Shown: positions 28,514 to 37,673 of the stretch, piece after piece
Position numbering within the stretch: position 1 is the first letter of the stretch
Layout: each line of letters opens with the position of its first letter
Assembly: GCF_030433435.1 (NCBI RefSeq)
Contig: NZ_JANRHH010000036.1
Coordinates: forward strand, 1-64,000
Source: Polycladomyces subterraneus
GTDB taxonomy: Bacteria > Bacillota > Bacilli > Thermoactinomycetales > JIR-001
Direction: 5' to 3'
DNA: 64,000 nt
Notes under the pieces: generated by a model
The model's database searches: none
Seen by the model: only the letters and a program-made list of their open reading frames with translations
Told to the model about the DNA's origin: nothing
Position numbers and translations under genes: made by a program

Positions 28514-29437
28514 ATGAAACCCATTCGTACTTTCTCAGAAATCTTGGCGAAAGCTGAAGCACTGGAACCTGTAACTGTCGCGGTAGCCGCTGCGGATGAT
28601 CGGGAGGTGCTGGAAGCAGTCGCAGACGCGAAAAAACGGCAAATCGCTGATTTCCGTCTGTTTGGTGATCGGAACAAAATCCGGGCGTTTGCGGATGAAA
28701 TCGGTTTGTCGCTGGACCCGGACATGGTGTCCGACCAACCAAACCCTGCTCTCGCGAGTCGGGAAGCGGTTCAGGCTGTTCGCGAAGGACAAGCGGATGT
28801 GGTGATGAAGGGGATGGTCCAAACCGCAGACTTCCTGCGGGCAGTACTCAACAAAGAGGCGGGCTTGCGTGGTTCCGGCGTGCTGAGCCACGTGGCGACG
28901 TTTGAGGTACCGGGGTACGACCGTTTGATTCACGTAACCGACCCGGCACTCAATATCGCTCCTTCACTTCAGGAGAAAGTGCAAATCGTTCAAAACGTCG
29001 TCCGGTTGTGTCACTCGCTGGACCTTGCAGAACCCAAAGTGGCCGTACTCGGAGCAGTGGAAGTAGTCAATCCCAACATGCAACCCACACTGGATGCGGC
29101 CGCACTCGCACAAATGAACCGTCGCGGACAAATCAAGGGGGCTGTCGTCGACGGTCCGTTTGCGCTGGACAATGCTGTATCGGTGGAAGCGGCTGAGCAC
29201 AAAGGAATCAAAAGCCCGGTGGCGGGTCGCGCCGATGTGCTTCTGGTCCCCGATATTGAAGCGGGCAACATGCTTTACAAATCCATGGTCTACTTTGCCC
29301 GCAGCAAAATCGGTGGTCTGGTGTTGGGTGCCAAGGTACCCGTTGTCCTCACTTCGCGAGCGGACACGCACGAAGCCAAACTTTACTCGATCGCGATGGC
29401 GGTGTTACAGGCGGATTTCAATAAACGTCAAGCATAA
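28514..29437 (+). CDS. ptb: Phosphate butyryltransferase
   Basis: A 307-residue enzyme of the phosphotransacetylase/phosphotransbutyrylase family that exchanges CoA for phosphate on branched or straight short acyl groups. Typical segments are [32 protein letters not shown] and [20 protein letters not shown]. It is the first gene of the bkd operon; paired with Buk it makes ATP from acyl-CoA. The ATG at 28514 has AAGAGGTGG upstream. Confidence 0.94.
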   Translation: MKPIRTFSEILAKAEALEPVTVAVAAADDREVLEAVADAKKRQIADFRLFGDRNKIRAFADEIGLSLDPDMVSDQPNPALASREAVQAVREGQADVVMKGMVQTADFLRAVLNKEAGLRGSGVLSHVATFEVPGYDRLIHVTDPALNIAPSLQEKVQIVQNVVRLCHSLDLAEPKVAVLGAVEVVNPNMQPTLDAAALAQMNRRGQIKGAVVDGPFALDNAVSVEAAEHKGIKSPVAGRADVLLVPDIEAGNMLYKSMVYFARSKIGGLVLGAKVPVVLTSRADTHEAKLYSIAMAVLQADFNKRQA

Positions 29438-29451
29438 GGAGGAGCTCCGTC

Positions 29452-30555
29452 ATGAAGCTGTTCGATTACCTGCAAAAATATGATTACGAGCAACTGCTGT
29501 TCTGCCAGGACCGGGAATCCGGTTTGAAAGCGATCATTGCCATTCACGATACCACGCTCGGCCCCGCTTTGGGTGGTACCCGGATGTGGACCTACGATTC
29601 CGAAGAAGATGCCATAATTGACGCCCTGCGTTTGGCCCGTGGCATGACCTACAAAGCGGCGGCGGCCGGTTTGAATCTGGGCGGGGGGAAAACAGTTATC
29701 ATCGGTGATCCGCGCAAGGACAAAAACGAAGCGATGTTCCGTGCGTTCGGTCGGTTTATCCAAGGCCTGAACGGTCGTTACATCACCGCCGAAGACGTGG
29801 GCACCACCGTGGAGGATATGGACATCATCCATCAGGAGACTCGCTACGTGACGGGAGTGTCCCCGGCATTCGGCTCCAGCGGCAATCCCTCCCCGGTGAC
29901 AGCTTACGGTGTCTATGTCGGAATGAAAGCGGCGGCTAAAAAAGCTTTCGGCAATGATTCGCTGTCCGGAAAAACGGTGGCGGTGCAGGGGGTCGGCAGC
30001 GTCGCATACGAGCTCTGCAAATACTTGCATAAAGAAGGAGCCAAATTGATCGTCACCGACATCAACCAAGAAAATTTGGAACGCGCCGTTCGCGATTTCG
30101 GAGCGGAAGCGGTGTCTCCGGACAAAATCTACGATGTCGATTGCGACATCTTCTCTCCGTGTGCGTTGGGGGCGATCATCAACGATGAAACGATTGGCCG
30201 CTTGAAATGCCAAGTGGTCGCCGGTTCCGCCAACAACCAGCTGAAAGAGGAGCGTCACGGTGACATTCTCCAAGAAAAAGGCATAGTGTATGCACCCGAC
30301 TATGTGATCAACGCCGGTGGCCTGATCAACGTGGCTGATGAGTTGTTGGGTTACAACCGCGATCGGGCGATGAAAAAAGTGGAAGGCATTTACGACAACA
30401 TCATGAAAGTATTTGAAATCGCCGAGCGGGACAACATCCCGACCTACAAGGCGGCTGACCGGATGGCGGAAGAACGAATCGCTACTTTGCGCCAATCCCG
30501 TAGCATGTTCTTGCAAAATGAACGCCACACCTTGAATATGACGCATCACGGTTAA
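29452..30555 (+). CDS. bcd: Leucine dehydrogenase
   Basis: A 367-residue NAD-dependent amino-acid dehydrogenase that deaminates Leu, Val and Ile to the keto acids used by the Bkd complex. The catalytic Lys lies in [17 protein letters not shown], and the dinucleotide site [14 protein letters not shown] is near 175-188. It has a good ribosome site (AAGGAGGAG) 15 bases after ptb. The operon order ptb-bcd-buk-lpdV-bkdAA-bkdAB-bkdB is that of Bacillus. Confidence 0.95.
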   Translation: MKLFDYLQKYDYEQLLFCQDRESGLKAIIAIHDTTLGPALGGTRMWTYDSEEDAIIDALRLARGMTYKAAAAGLNLGGGKTVIIGDPRKDKNEAMFRAFGRFIQGLNGRYITAEDVGTTVEDMDIIHQETRYVTGVSPAFGSSGNPSPVTAYGVYVGMKAAAKKAFGNDSLSGKTVAVQGVGSVAYELCKYLHKEGAKLIVTDINQENLERAVRDFGAEAVSPDKIYDVDCDIFSPCALGAIINDETIGRLKCQVVAGSANNQLKEERHGDILQEKGIVYAPDYVINAGGLINVADELLGYNRDRAMKKVEGIYDNIMKVFEIAERDNIPTYKAADRMAEERIATLRQSRSMFLQNERHTLNMTHHG

Positions 30556-30642
30556 TGGGTGTCTGGTGATCCATTGTCTGATAGTAGACTGTCTCGACTG
30601 CCAGACATCGCAATCGACTTGTAGGAAACGGAGTGTTTGGAC

Positions 30643-31746
30643 GTGCAGGAACCGATTCGGGTATTGGCCATTAATCCGGGTTCGACCTCGACCAAAATCG
30701 GCGTGTTTGATGGCGAGAAGCAGATTTTGGAAGAAACGTTGCGGCACGACCCGGAAGAGCTGAGCAAGTTTGATCATCTGTTTGATCAATACGAGTTTCG
30801 CAAACAGCTGATTTTGGACACACTGGACCAAGAAGGTATCAACCTGACACGTCTGCGTGCTGTGGTGGGACGGGGCGGCTTGCTCCGTCCCATTCCCGGC
30901 GGCACGTATCAGGTGAACGAAGCGATGATGAATGATTTGCGCTCCGGAGAGTACGGGGTGCACGCTTCCAACTTGGGTGCTATACTCTCTTTTGAAATCG
31001 CTTCCAAACTGAATATTCCGGCATTCATTGTCGATCCCGTCGTTGTGGACGAGCTGGAGCCGATCGCTCGGATCTCTGGGATGCCAGCTATTGAACGGCG
31101 CAGTATCTTTCACGCGTTGAACCAAAAGGCGGTCGCGCGGCGTGTAGCGGCCAAATTGGGTAAAACATACCGGGAGTGTCGGTTCGTCATCGCTCATATG
31201 GGGGGCGGAATCACCGTTGGCGCCCATAAAAACGGTCGAGTGATCGATGTGAATAACGGATTGCACGGCGAAGGCCCCTTTTCTCCTGAACGGGCGGGCA
31301 CATTGCCTGTGGGTGATCTGGTGGCGTTGTGTTTTTCGGGAAAATATTTCGCCGGTGAAATCATGAGAATGATCGTCGGCAAAGGTGGAATGATGGGATA
31401 TCTCGGTACCACTGATGCCCGCGAAGTGGAAAAGCGGATCGAGAAGGGTGACAAGCAGGCGGCATTGATCTATTCGGCCATGGCGTATCAGGTGGCCAAG
31501 GAGATCGGTGCTTACGCCACTGTTTTAGAGGGAAAACTGGACGCGATTATCTTGACCGGTGGCTTGGCATACGGGAAGATGTTTACAGATCAAATCGTCG
31601 AACGCATCGGTTGGATCGCGCCAGTGCACATCGTTCCGGGTGAAAACGAATTGCAGGCGTTGGCCGAAGGCGCGCTCCGCGTGGTGCGTGGCGAAGAGGA
31701 AGCTCTGACATATCCGCCTGAACCGGGCAGAAAGGATGTGGAGTGA
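30643..31746 (+). CDS. buk: Butyrate kinase (branched-chain acid kinase)
   Basis: A 367-residue acetokinase-family enzyme that makes ATP and short-chain acid from acyl phosphate. It has [16 protein letters not shown] at the start, [35 protein letters not shown] and ILTGGLAYG. The start is uncertain: GTG 30643 has the better distance from AACGGAG (30627-30633), and TTG 30637 would add two residues. The gap after bcd is 87 bases, without a terminator. Confidence 0.93.
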   Translation: MQEPIRVLAINPGSTSTKIGVFDGEKQILEETLRHDPEELSKFDHLFDQYEFRKQLILDTLDQEGINLTRLRAVVGRGGLLRPIPGGTYQVNEAMMNDLRSGEYGVHASNLGAILSFEIASKLNIPAFIVDPVVVDELEPIARISGMPAIERRSIFHALNQKAVARRVAAKLGKTYRECRFVIAHMGGGITVGAHKNGRVIDVNNGLHGEGPFSPERAGTLPVGDLVALCFSGKYFAGEIMRMIVGKGGMMGYLGTTDAREVEKRIEKGDKQAALIYSAMAYQVAKEIGAYATVLEGKLDAIILTGGLAYGKMFTDQIVERIGWIAPVHIVPGENELQALAEGALRVVRGEEEALTYPPEPGRKDVE

Positions 31747-31750
31747 ATCG

Positions 31751-33178
31751 ATGGCGGAGAACTACGATTTGGTTGTTCTCGGAGCGGGGCCCGGTGGTTA
31801 TGTGGCTGCGATCCGGGCTGCACAGTTGGGAATGAAAGTGGCCGTCGTGGAGAAGGAAAAGGTGGGCGGTGTCTGTCTTCACAAGGGATGCATCCCCAGC
31901 AAGTCACTGCTTCGGAGCGCGGAACTGTACCATGACATGAAAAATAGTGAAAGCTACGGCATTTCTGTCGGTGACGTGAAGCTGGACATGAATCTGGTAC
32001 AGGCCCGCAAGCAGAAAGTGGTAGAACAACTGCACAAAGGCGTTCAGCACCTGCTGAAGAAAAACGGTGTCACCGTTTATGAAGGAACGGGTCGCATCCT
32101 GGGGCCGTCCATTTTCTCCCCCATGCCAGGCACCATCGCCGTGGAACGCAATGACGGCGGGGAAGCAGAGATGCTGGTACCGCAATTCGTGCTGATTGCA
32201 ACCGGCTCGCGTCCGCGCAGTTTACCCGGTCTGGAGATCGATGGTGTTCATGTGATGAACTCCGACCATGCCCTGCAATTGAACGAATTACCCAAGTCGA
32301 TCGTAATAATCGGCGGCGGTGTGATCGGCATCGAGTGGGCATCCATGTTGAACGATTTCGGGGTGGAAGTGACGGTCGTGGAGTTCGTCGACCGCATCCT
32401 GCCGTTTGAAGATGCCGACGTCAGCAAGGAAATGACGCGCATCCTGAAGAAGCGAAAAGTGAAAATCCACACCGGCGCCAAAGTGATACCGGAAAGCGTG
32501 AAGGCCGAAGGAGGCACGGTGACGCTGAAAGCAGAAAAGGGCGGGGAAACAATCGAGCTGTCCGCCGAGAAGGTGCTCGTCTCCGTCGGGCGGCAAGCCA
32601 ATGTGGGAGACATCGGGCTGGAAAACACGTCGATCAAAGTGGAAAAAGGCATCATCCAGGTAAACCAATACATGCAGACGGCCGAATCCCACATCTATGC
32701 CATCGGCGACGTGGTGGGCGGTTATCAGTTGGCGCACGTGGCATCGCATGAGGGGATTATCGCCGTCGAACACATGGCAGGCAAACACCCGCATCCACTT
32801 GATCCGAATATGGTGCCCCGGTGCACCTACAGCCGGCCGGAAATCGGCAGTATCGGCCTGACGGAAGACCAGGCCAGAGAACAGGGTTATGATGTCAAAG
32901 TGGCCAAATTCCCGTTCCGGGCCGTGGGCAAATCGTTGGTGTTCGGAGAAACGGATGGCTTCATTAAATTGATCGCCGATAAGAAGACCGACGATATTCT
33001 AGGTGTGCACATCATTGGACCGCACGCCACGGACATGATTTCCGAAGCGGGATTGGCCAAGGTGCTGGATGCCACGCCATGGGAGATCAGCCATACGATC
33101 CATCCGCATCCGACATTGTCCGAAGTGTTTGGGGAAGTGGCGATGGCGATCGATGGAGCGGCCATTCACGCTGGGTGA
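31751..33178 (+). CDS. lpdV: Dihydrolipoyl dehydrogenase, E3 of the Bkd complex
   Basis: A 475-residue flavoprotein that reoxidises the lipoyl arm of BkdB with NAD. The FAD loop is VLGAGPGGYVAAIRAAQLG, the redox pair is Cys42/Cys47 in GGVCLHKGCIPS, the NAD loop is IIGGGVIGIEWASMLN, and HPHPTLSE near the C-terminus carries the catalytic His. The ATG at 31751 is preferred over a frame start at 31736 that overlaps buk. Confidence 0.95.
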   Translation: MAENYDLVVLGAGPGGYVAAIRAAQLGMKVAVVEKEKVGGVCLHKGCIPSKSLLRSAELYHDMKNSESYGISVGDVKLDMNLVQARKQKVVEQLHKGVQHLLKKNGVTVYEGTGRILGPSIFSPMPGTIAVERNDGGEAEMLVPQFVLIATGSRPRSLPGLEIDGVHVMNSDHALQLNELPKSIVIIGGGVIGIEWASMLNDFGVEVTVVEFVDRILPFEDADVSKEMTRILKKRKVKIHTGAKVIPESVKAEGGTVTLKAEKGGETIELSAEKVLVSVGRQANVGDIGLENTSIKVEKGIIQVNQYMQTAESHIYAIGDVVGGYQLAHVASHEGIIAVEHMAGKHPHPLDPNMVPRCTYSRPEIGSIGLTEDQAREQGYDVKVAKFPFRAVGKSLVFGETDGFIKLIADKKTDDILGVHIIGPHATDMISEAGLAKVLDATPWEISHTIHPHPTLSEVFGEVAMAIDGAAIHAG

Positions 33179-33233
33179 TGCTTGATTCTTGATCGACTAC
33201 AATTTCCGTTTGTAGATGGGAGGAAGCCCAACG

Positions 33234-34226
33234 ATGGCGAAATCGCGTCATGCTGAACTGGGTTTGAGCGATGAGCAGGTATTGGAGATGTATCGCTACA
33301 TGGTGCTCGCCCGTAAAATCGACGAGCGCATGTGGCTGTTGAACCGCGCGGGAAAAATTCCGTTCGTCATTTCCTGTCAGGGGCAAGAAGGCATTCAAAT
33401 CGGAACCGCTTTCGCACTGGATAAGGAAAAAGACTTCCTCTGCCCGTACTATCGTGACTTAGGGATGGTGCTGGTCTTCGGACAGACGGCGAGGGACCAG
33501 ATGTTGTCCGCATTTGCTAAGGCGGAAGACCCCAACTCCGGTGGACGGCAGATGCCAGGCCACTTCGGCAGCAAGAAATACCGTATTCTCTCCGGATCCA
33601 GCCCGGTGACCACGCAGATGCTGCACGCGGTTGGCGTGGCTTACGCCGCTAAGCTGAAAGGGGAAGACTTGGTGGCTGTTACCTCCTGCGGAGAAGGTTC
33701 CAGCAACCAAGGCGATTTCCATGAGGCGTGCAACTTTGCCGGTGTACACAAACTCCCGGTGATTTTCCTGGTAGAAAACAATAAATACGCCATTTCCGTG
33801 CCGCTCAACAAACAGGTGGCAGGCGGCAGTGTAGCCGCGCGTGCCCAAGGATACGGTTTCCCGGGCGTCAAAGTCAACGGCAACGACCCGCTGGAAGTGT
33901 ACAAAGTAATGAAAGAAGCAGCGGAGCGTGCCCGTCGCGGCGAAGGCCCGACCTTGGTCGAAGCCGAGTCGTACAGGTTGGTACCTCACTCCAGTGACGA
34001 CGACGACAGGACCTACCGAAGTCGCGAAGAGGTGGAAGAAGCGCGGAAAAAGGATTCCATCGTGCAATTTCGCCAATATCTGCTGGATACAGGCGTGCTG
34101 ACCGAGGACAAGGAAAAAGAGATTCTCGCCGCGATCCAAAAAGAAGTGGACGAAGCGACGGAGTATGCCGAAAAGGCGCCGTACCCGCAACCCGAAGATA
34201 CCTACAAACACGTTTATGCGGAATAG
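33234..34226 (+). CDS. bkdAA: Branched-chain 2-oxo acid dehydrogenase E1 alpha
   Basis: A 330-residue TPP-dependent decarboxylase subunit. The TPP-binding motif is CGEGSSNQGDFHEACNFAGV followed by VIFLVENNKYAIS. It acts on the keto acids of Leu, Val and Ile to give branched acyl-CoA primers for iso/anteiso fatty acids. The ATG at 33234 follows GGGAGGAAG. It is followed closely by the beta subunit. Confidence 0.95.
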   Translation: MAKSRHAELGLSDEQVLEMYRYMVLARKIDERMWLLNRAGKIPFVISCQGQEGIQIGTAFALDKEKDFLCPYYRDLGMVLVFGQTARDQMLSAFAKAEDPNSGGRQMPGHFGSKKYRILSGSSPVTTQMLHAVGVAYAAKLKGEDLVAVTSCGEGSSNQGDFHEACNFAGVHKLPVIFLVENNKYAISVPLNKQVAGGSVAARAQGYGFPGVKVNGNDPLEVYKVMKEAAERARRGEGPTLVEAESYRLVPHSSDDDDRTYRSREEVEEARKKDSIVQFRQYLLDTGVLTEDKEKEILAAIQKEVDEATEYAEKAPYPQPEDTYKHVYAE

Positions 34227-34238
34227 GAGGAGAACGAC

Positions 34239-35222
34239 ATGCCGGTGATTTCGTATATCGATGCGGTAACCATGGCGTTGCGCGAGGAGATGCGCCGCGA
34301 CGATCGCGTGTTTGTGCTGGGTGAAGATGTCGGCGTCCGGGGCGGCGTGTTTCGCGCTACGGTAGGATTGTACGAGGAATTTGGGGAAGACCGCGTATTG
34401 GATACCCCGCTGACGGAGTCCGCCATCGTTGGTGTGGCGATCGGGGCGGCCGCTTACGGGATGCGTCCTGTGGCGGAGATTCAGTTTGCCGATTTCATCA
34501 TGCCTGCCGTCAACCAAATCGTGAGTGAGGCGGCAAAACTGCGCTACCGCTCCAACGGCGACTGGAACTGTCCGCTTGTGATTCGCGCTCCGTACGGTGG
34601 CGGTGTGCACGGCGCGTTGTACCACTCGCAAAGCGTGGAAAAAATGTTTAACGGCATTCCGGGGCTGAAAATTGTGGCACCGTCCACTCCGTACGACGTC
34701 AAGGGGTTGCTCAAAGCAGCTATTCGCGACGAAGACCCGGTCCTCTTCTTTGAACACAAACGGTGTTACCGCCTGATCAAAGGGGAAGTGCCAGAGGACG
34801 ATTACACCTTGCCGATCGGAAAAGCGGAAGTCAAACGGGAAGGTACCGACGTGACCGTGATCTCTTACGGTTTGACACTGCATTTCGCCCTGCAAGCGGC
34901 CGAGCAGTTGGAAAAAGAGGGCATCAGTGTGCACGTGTTGGATTTGCGCACGCTGCTACCGCTGGACAAGGAAGCGATCCTGGAAGCGGCGGCCAAAACG
35001 GGCAAAGTGCTGATCGCCCACGAAGACAACAAAACTGGCGGCGTTGGCGGAGAAGTTTCGGCCATCATCGCCGAAGAGGCACTGTTTGAGCTAGATGCGC
35101 CGATCCGTCGTCTGTGCGGACCGGATGTGCCGGCCATGCCGTACAGCCCGCCGATGGAGAAGGAATTCATGCTGAATGTCGATAAAGTGGCCAAAGCGAT
35201 CCGCGAGTTGGCCGAGTTTTAG
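34239..35222 (+). CDS. bkdAB: Branched-chain 2-oxo acid dehydrogenase E1 beta
   Basis: A 327-residue partner of BkdAA. It starts MPVISYIDAVTMALREEM and shows GEDVGVRGGVFRAT, PLTESAIVGVAIGAA and the C-terminal PYSPPMEKEF, all typical of the beta subunit. The ribosome site is AGGAGGAGA, 12 bases after bkdAA. Confidence 0.95.
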   Translation: MPVISYIDAVTMALREEMRRDDRVFVLGEDVGVRGGVFRATVGLYEEFGEDRVLDTPLTESAIVGVAIGAAAYGMRPVAEIQFADFIMPAVNQIVSEAAKLRYRSNGDWNCPLVIRAPYGGGVHGALYHSQSVEKMFNGIPGLKIVAPSTPYDVKGLLKAAIRDEDPVLFFEHKRCYRLIKGEVPEDDYTLPIGKAEVKREGTDVTVISYGLTLHFALQAAEQLEKEGISVHVLDLRTLLPLDKEAILEAAAKTGKVLIAHEDNKTGGVGGEVSAIIAEEALFELDAPIRRLCGPDVPAMPYSPPMEKEFMLNVDKVAKAIRELAEF

Positions 35223-35246
35223 GATGTACCAGATAGGAGGTTGACT

Positions 35247-36566
35247 ATGGCGACCGATGTGACGATGCCCCAGCTCGGCGAGAGTGTAACCGAGGGAACC
35301 ATCACCAAATGGCTGAAAAAACCGGGTGATCCCGTTGCCAAGTATGAACCCATCTGTGAAGTGGCCACCGACAAGGTGAATGCGGAGGTGCCCGCCACCA
35401 TTTCCGGTACGATGAATGAGATCATCGCCGAGGAAGGGCAAACGGTGGAAGTGGGGCAATTGATCTGCCGGATTGAGGAAGAAGGTGCTGCGGCAACGGA
35501 GGCCCCCGCCGCTGAAGAGAAAAAAGAAGAACCAACTGTAGAAGATGACAAAACGGATGCTCCCGCTAAAAAAGATCAAGGTGAACCCTCGATGAAGCGG
35601 CGGTATTCACCCGCCGTGTTGCGTCTGGCGCAGGAGCATAACATCGATTTGGAGAAAATTGAAGGAACGGGAGCGGGCGGACGCATCACCCGCAAAGATG
35701 TCCTGCGCGTCATCGAATCCGGGCAAGTTGATGCGGTAAAAGCCGAGAAGACCCAACAGGAGGCGGAACCGCAACAGGCACCTGCCGCGGAAGCCGCTCG
35801 CACTGCCACCGCACCAGTATCCGCACCTGCTGTATCTGATGGAAAACCGACGACGGGCATCACGCTGGAAGAAGGCGATCAAGAAGTGCCGGTCACGGCC
35901 GTGCGCAAAACGATCGCCCAGCGGATGGTGCAAAGCAAGCACGAAGCGCCGCATGCATGGACCATGATGGAAGCCGACGTTACCGGGTTGGTCCAATTGC
36001 GCAACAAGCTGAAAGACGAGTTCAAAAAACGCGAGGGTGTCAGCCTGACATTCCTGCCGTTCTTCATCAAAGCCGTCGTCGATTCGCTGAAGGAATTCCC
36101 GTATTTGAACGCCGTCTGGGGCGGTGACAAGATCATCCTGAAAAAACGGATCAACATCTCAATTGCCGTGGCCACCGACGATGCCTTGTACGTGCCGGTG
36201 ATCAAAGATGCGGATGAGAAAAGCATCCTGGGCCTGGCCAAGGAAATTCATCGGTTGGTGGAAAAAACGCGTTCGGGCAAGCTGTCTCTGGAGGATCTGC
36301 AAGGTGGTACCTTCACGGTGAATAACACTGGTTCCTTCGGTTCGATTGCTTCGATGCCGATCATCAACCATCCGCAGGCAGCGATCATTTCCATGGAAGC
36401 GATTGTGAAAAAACCGGTGATCTTCAACGACATGATCGCCGTTCGTGACAGGGTCAACCTGTGCCTGTCACTGGATCACCGCATCCTGGATGGCCTGATG
36501 GCCGGACGCTTCCTGCAAGCGGTCAAACAGCGCCTGGAAGCCTATGGTCCCGACACGCAAATCTAA
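35247..36566 (+). CDS. bkdB: Dihydrolipoyl acyltransferase, E2 of the Bkd complex
   Basis: A 439-residue core subunit. It has a lipoyl domain with the lipoylated Lys43 in EVATDKVNAEVPA, an Ala/Pro-rich linker, an E1/E3-binding domain (YSPAVLRLAQEHNIDLEKI, about 118-136), a second linker and a catalytic acyltransferase domain ending in SLDHRILDGLMAGRF with the active His. The ATG at 35247 follows AGGAGG at 35235-35240; a TTG two codons earlier lies too close to that site. lipB, needed for lipoylation, follows. Confidence 0.95.
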   Translation: MATDVTMPQLGESVTEGTITKWLKKPGDPVAKYEPICEVATDKVNAEVPATISGTMNEIIAEEGQTVEVGQLICRIEEEGAAATEAPAAEEKKEEPTVEDDKTDAPAKKDQGEPSMKRRYSPAVLRLAQEHNIDLEKIEGTGAGGRITRKDVLRVIESGQVDAVKAEKTQQEAEPQQAPAAEAARTATAPVSAPAVSDGKPTTGITLEEGDQEVPVTAVRKTIAQRMVQSKHEAPHAWTMMEADVTGLVQLRNKLKDEFKKREGVSLTFLPFFIKAVVDSLKEFPYLNAVWGGDKIILKKRINISIAVATDDALYVPVIKDADEKSILGLAKEIHRLVEKTRSGKLSLEDLQGGTFTVNNTGSFGSIASMPIINHPQAAIISMEAIVKKPVIFNDMIAVRDRVNLCLSLDHRILDGLMAGRFLQAVKQRLEAYGPDTQI

Positions 36567-36579
36567 TCTATGGTACAAT

Positions 36580-36612
36580 GAAGGCGCCCCTTGGGGTGCC
36601 TTCAGGTTTTTT
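36580..36612 (+). terminator. Terminator of the bkd operon
   Basis: GAAGGCGCCCC (36580-36590) pairs with GGGGTGCCTTC (36593-36603) with a very tight loop, then AGG and TTTTTT. TACAAT at 36574-36579 just before it may be a -10 box for lipB. Confidence 0.8.
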
Positions 36613-36635
36613 GTAGATGGCGGGAGGGATCACCG

Positions 36636-37322
36636 TTGTTTGAAGTGATGCGATTGGGTCTCGTGCCATATCACGAGGCGTGGGATATGCAGAAACAGAT
36701 AGTAAAATCGATCGATGAAGGAAACGCGTCCAATCAATTGTTGCTGTTGGAACATCCGCATACGGTGACGATGGGGCGCGGTAGCCATATGGAAAACCTG
36801 CTGTTAACCAAAGAGCAGTATGCCGAACGTGGTGTCGAACTGGTGGAGATTGACCGAGGTGGCGACGTCACCTATCACGGACCGGAACAATTGGTGGGAT
36901 ATCCGCTGTTTTATCTGGGTGAGCGGGGTAATGATGCCCATGCGTATTTGCGCGACGTGGAGGAAGCATTGATCGTTGCCCTTCGCCATTGGGGCATCGA
37001 AGGCGGCCGCAAACCTCCGTACACCGGTGTCTGGGTGGGAGACGAAAAAATCGCTGCCATCGGAGTGAAGTTCAACCGCGGACGCCAACGAAAAGGCTAC
37101 ATCACCAGTCACGGATTTGCGCTCAATGTCAATACCGATCTGCGGTATTTCAATCTGATCGTCCCGTGCGGCATTCAACAATACGGCGTCACGTCGATGG
37201 AAAAAATCCTGGGTGAACGCATCGACATGGCGGAAGTGATGAACCAGGTGGTGCGCGGTTTCAGCCAAGTTTTCGGCTGGCCAGCCGTCGAAGAAGGAGA
37301 ACGTCGGAACGAAGCCGGATGA
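36636..37322 (+). CDS. lipB: Octanoyl-[ACP] transferase LipB
   Basis: A 228-residue enzyme that moves octanoyl groups from ACP to lipoyl domains. The signature RGGDVTYHGPEQLVGYP is complete, and the Lys and Cys of the active site appear in AIGVKFNR and VPCGI. The TTG at 36636 after GGGAGGGA (36622-36629) is the likely start. Bacillus subtilis uses the unrelated LipM/LipL route, so a LipB-type enzyme next to a bkd E2 gene is of interest. It can serve BkdB lipoylation directly. Confidence 0.92.
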   Translation: MFEVMRLGLVPYHEAWDMQKQIVKSIDEGNASNQLLLLEHPHTVTMGRGSHMENLLLTKEQYAERGVELVEIDRGGDVTYHGPEQLVGYPLFYLGERGNDAHAYLRDVEEALIVALRHWGIEGGRKPPYTGVWVGDEKIAAIGVKFNRGRQRKGYITSHGFALNVNTDLRYFNLIVPCGIQQYGVTSMEKILGERIDMAEVMNQVVRGFSQVFGWPAVEEGERRNEAG

Positions 37323-37673
37323 TGCGAGGGGTTTCCTTCAAGTTGACGAAAAGTTCGCGGGCTCCGATTTTCCCGTCTCCGCTCCGTAGCAACCAGCTAG
37401 TGCGCTCGACGGGAAATGCGGACCCGCTTCATTATAAGATTGCCGTTCCACCACCATGTCGTAGTCCGATTGCCAATACGCGGCAGTAGCGGGCAGTCTA
37501 TGGATGTATTCGGGATTCGGCAACATCGCGCGATTGGATATTAGTGTGCTCGCACTTGGAACTCTCCGAAAAAACCGCAAAGAGGAAAGAGAGCATGCCC
37601 CGCGCATTGAAGATGCCTCAATCTGCGAGGACACGGGCGATTCGCCGTGGACAGACAAACCGGGTAAGGATCA
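37323..37673. other. Intergenic region between lipB and the permease
   Basis: About 350 bases between convergent genes. I see no convincing gene. It holds one copy of a dispersed repeat (37343-37410, see findings), with GGCTCCGATTTT at 37360-37371 and CCGTCTCCGCTCCGTAGC at 37373-37390. No strong terminator stands out. Confidence 0.5.

Noticed and set aside
29428-31266. 612-residue minus-strand frame opposite bcd and buk
   Set aside because: A long antisense frame made possible by GC-rich codons of two strong genes; it has no recognisable domain.
33459-34934. 491-residue minus-strand frame opposite bkdAA and bkdAB
   Set aside because: Same reason: antisense shadow of well-identified subunits.
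37338-37658. Minus-strand frame of 106 residues between lipB and the permease
   Set aside because: Part of it looks protein-like (YIHRLPATAAYWQSDYDM), but the C-terminal half is the dispersed DNA repeat also seen out of frame elsewhere; no ribosome site was found.
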